Below are positions 4,888 to 5,249 of a stretch of 5,249 nucleotides of DNA, one piece after another. Made by a program: the position numbers and the translations under genes. Source of the stretch: Actinomycetota bacterium (GTDB lineage: Bacteria; Actinomycetota; Acidimicrobiia; Acidimicrobiales; Microtrichaceae); assembly GCA_018268735.1 (NCBI GenBank), contig JAFDWA010000151.1, positions 1 through 5,249 on the forward strand, in the 5' to 3' direction. Every line of letters starts with the position of its first letter. The first letter of the stretch is position 1. The notes below the pieces were generated by a model, which saw nothing but the letters and a program-made list of their open reading frames with translations, had not been told where the DNA came from and did no database searches.

Positions 4888-5249
4888 CTCGCGGGGCCCG
4901 ATGCGCCTGGGCGGGGTGTGAGGTAGCCGGTCATCACTTGCGGACCACGAACCCAGGGCTCACCCTCCTCGCCGGTCCCGAGGTCACGGCCGCTGACGGG
5001 GTCGACGATCCTCGATTCCGTGGTCGGAGCAGTGACGCCAACGGACCCCGAACGAGCGTTGCCGAACGGCGTGAGGTGCGTCGTCGGTGAGCACTCGGTC
5101 AGGCCGTAGCCCTGGACCACCTGGCAATCGAGGCGTCGAGCCACTTCGACCTGAAGCTCGGCCGAGAGTGGTGCGGCTCCGGAGTTGATGAACTCGAGGG
5201 CCGACGAGTCGTACTCGTCGACGACCACGATCTGATCGACCGACGTACC
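4884..5249 (-). pseudogene. Truncated acyl-CoA synthetase / AMP-dependent ligase (internal fragment)
   Basis: An open frame enters from the right edge and ends at the TGA at 4884-4886. It carries the core of an adenylate-forming ligase: DEYDSSALEFINSGAAPLSA, then the YGLTE motif in VVQGYGLTECSPTTHLTP, GSVG, TESRIVDPVSGRDLGTGEEG and WVRGPQVMTGYL. The match is best to the 4-coumarate/fatty acyl-CoA ligase group, which activates carboxylic acids to acyl-AMP and then acyl-CoA. After GYL (about 4920) the homology stops: the expected GWLHTGD hinge and the C-terminal lysine domain are absent, and the frame runs only 11 more residues (TPRPGASGPAR). None of the other minus-strand frames resumes the family before yaaA, so this is a deletion or rearrangement rather than one frameshift. 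The YDSSAL segment also departs from the usual YDLSSL. The N-terminal part lies outside the window. Confidence 0.8.

Overview
The window is GC-rich DNA with strong G/C third-position bias, frequent GTG starts and TAnnnT-type -10 boxes placed 6-7 nt before start codons. Together with a DprE2-like reductase and a CBS-fused site-2 protease, this points to a high-GC actinobacterium. I cannot name the genus from the sequence alone.

Layout, left to right. (1) Positions 1-121, minus: the first 40 codons of a membrane-anchored SPFH/band-7 (flotillin-like) protein that runs off the left edge. (2) 221-985, minus: a 254-aa protein I do not recognise. (3) 1009-1803, plus: a short-chain dehydrogenase that is colinear with mycobacterial DprE2. 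Genes 2 and 3 diverge from a 23-bp gap holding two overlapping -10 boxes, so both messages look leaderless. (4) The reductase converges with msrB (1816-2256, minus); 12 bp separate the stops, and both stop codons sit in the arms of an 18-bp inverted repeat. (5) 2253-3518, minus: a site-2 metalloprotease with two CBS domains and a GSAPS-repeat tail. Its stop overlaps the msrB start as ATGA, so the two form a translationally coupled operon. (6) 3519-3781: an intergenic region with the protease promoter and a long hairpin that pairs fully only as minus-strand RNA and has an all-pyrimidine loop. (7) 3782-4555, minus: a YaaA/UPF0246 peroxide-stress protein. (8) 4556-5249: decayed sequence, with a small gene whose reading frame is broken at least once and the internal part of an acyl-CoA synthetase cut off after its A-domain core.

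Three consecutive minus-strand genes have links to oxidative or envelope stress: yaaA (peroxide/iron), the membrane protease, and msrB (repair of oxidised methionine). Only protease and msrB are firmly co-translated; yaaA is separated by the hairpin region and probably has its own unit. The DprE2-like gene has no DprE1 partner in view. I see no tRNA, rRNA, CRISPR array or insertion sequence. Nothing in the window is clearly a new multi-gene system; the best leads are the shared divergent promoter, the strand-specific hairpin, the protease-msrB coupling and the unrecognised 254-aa protein.
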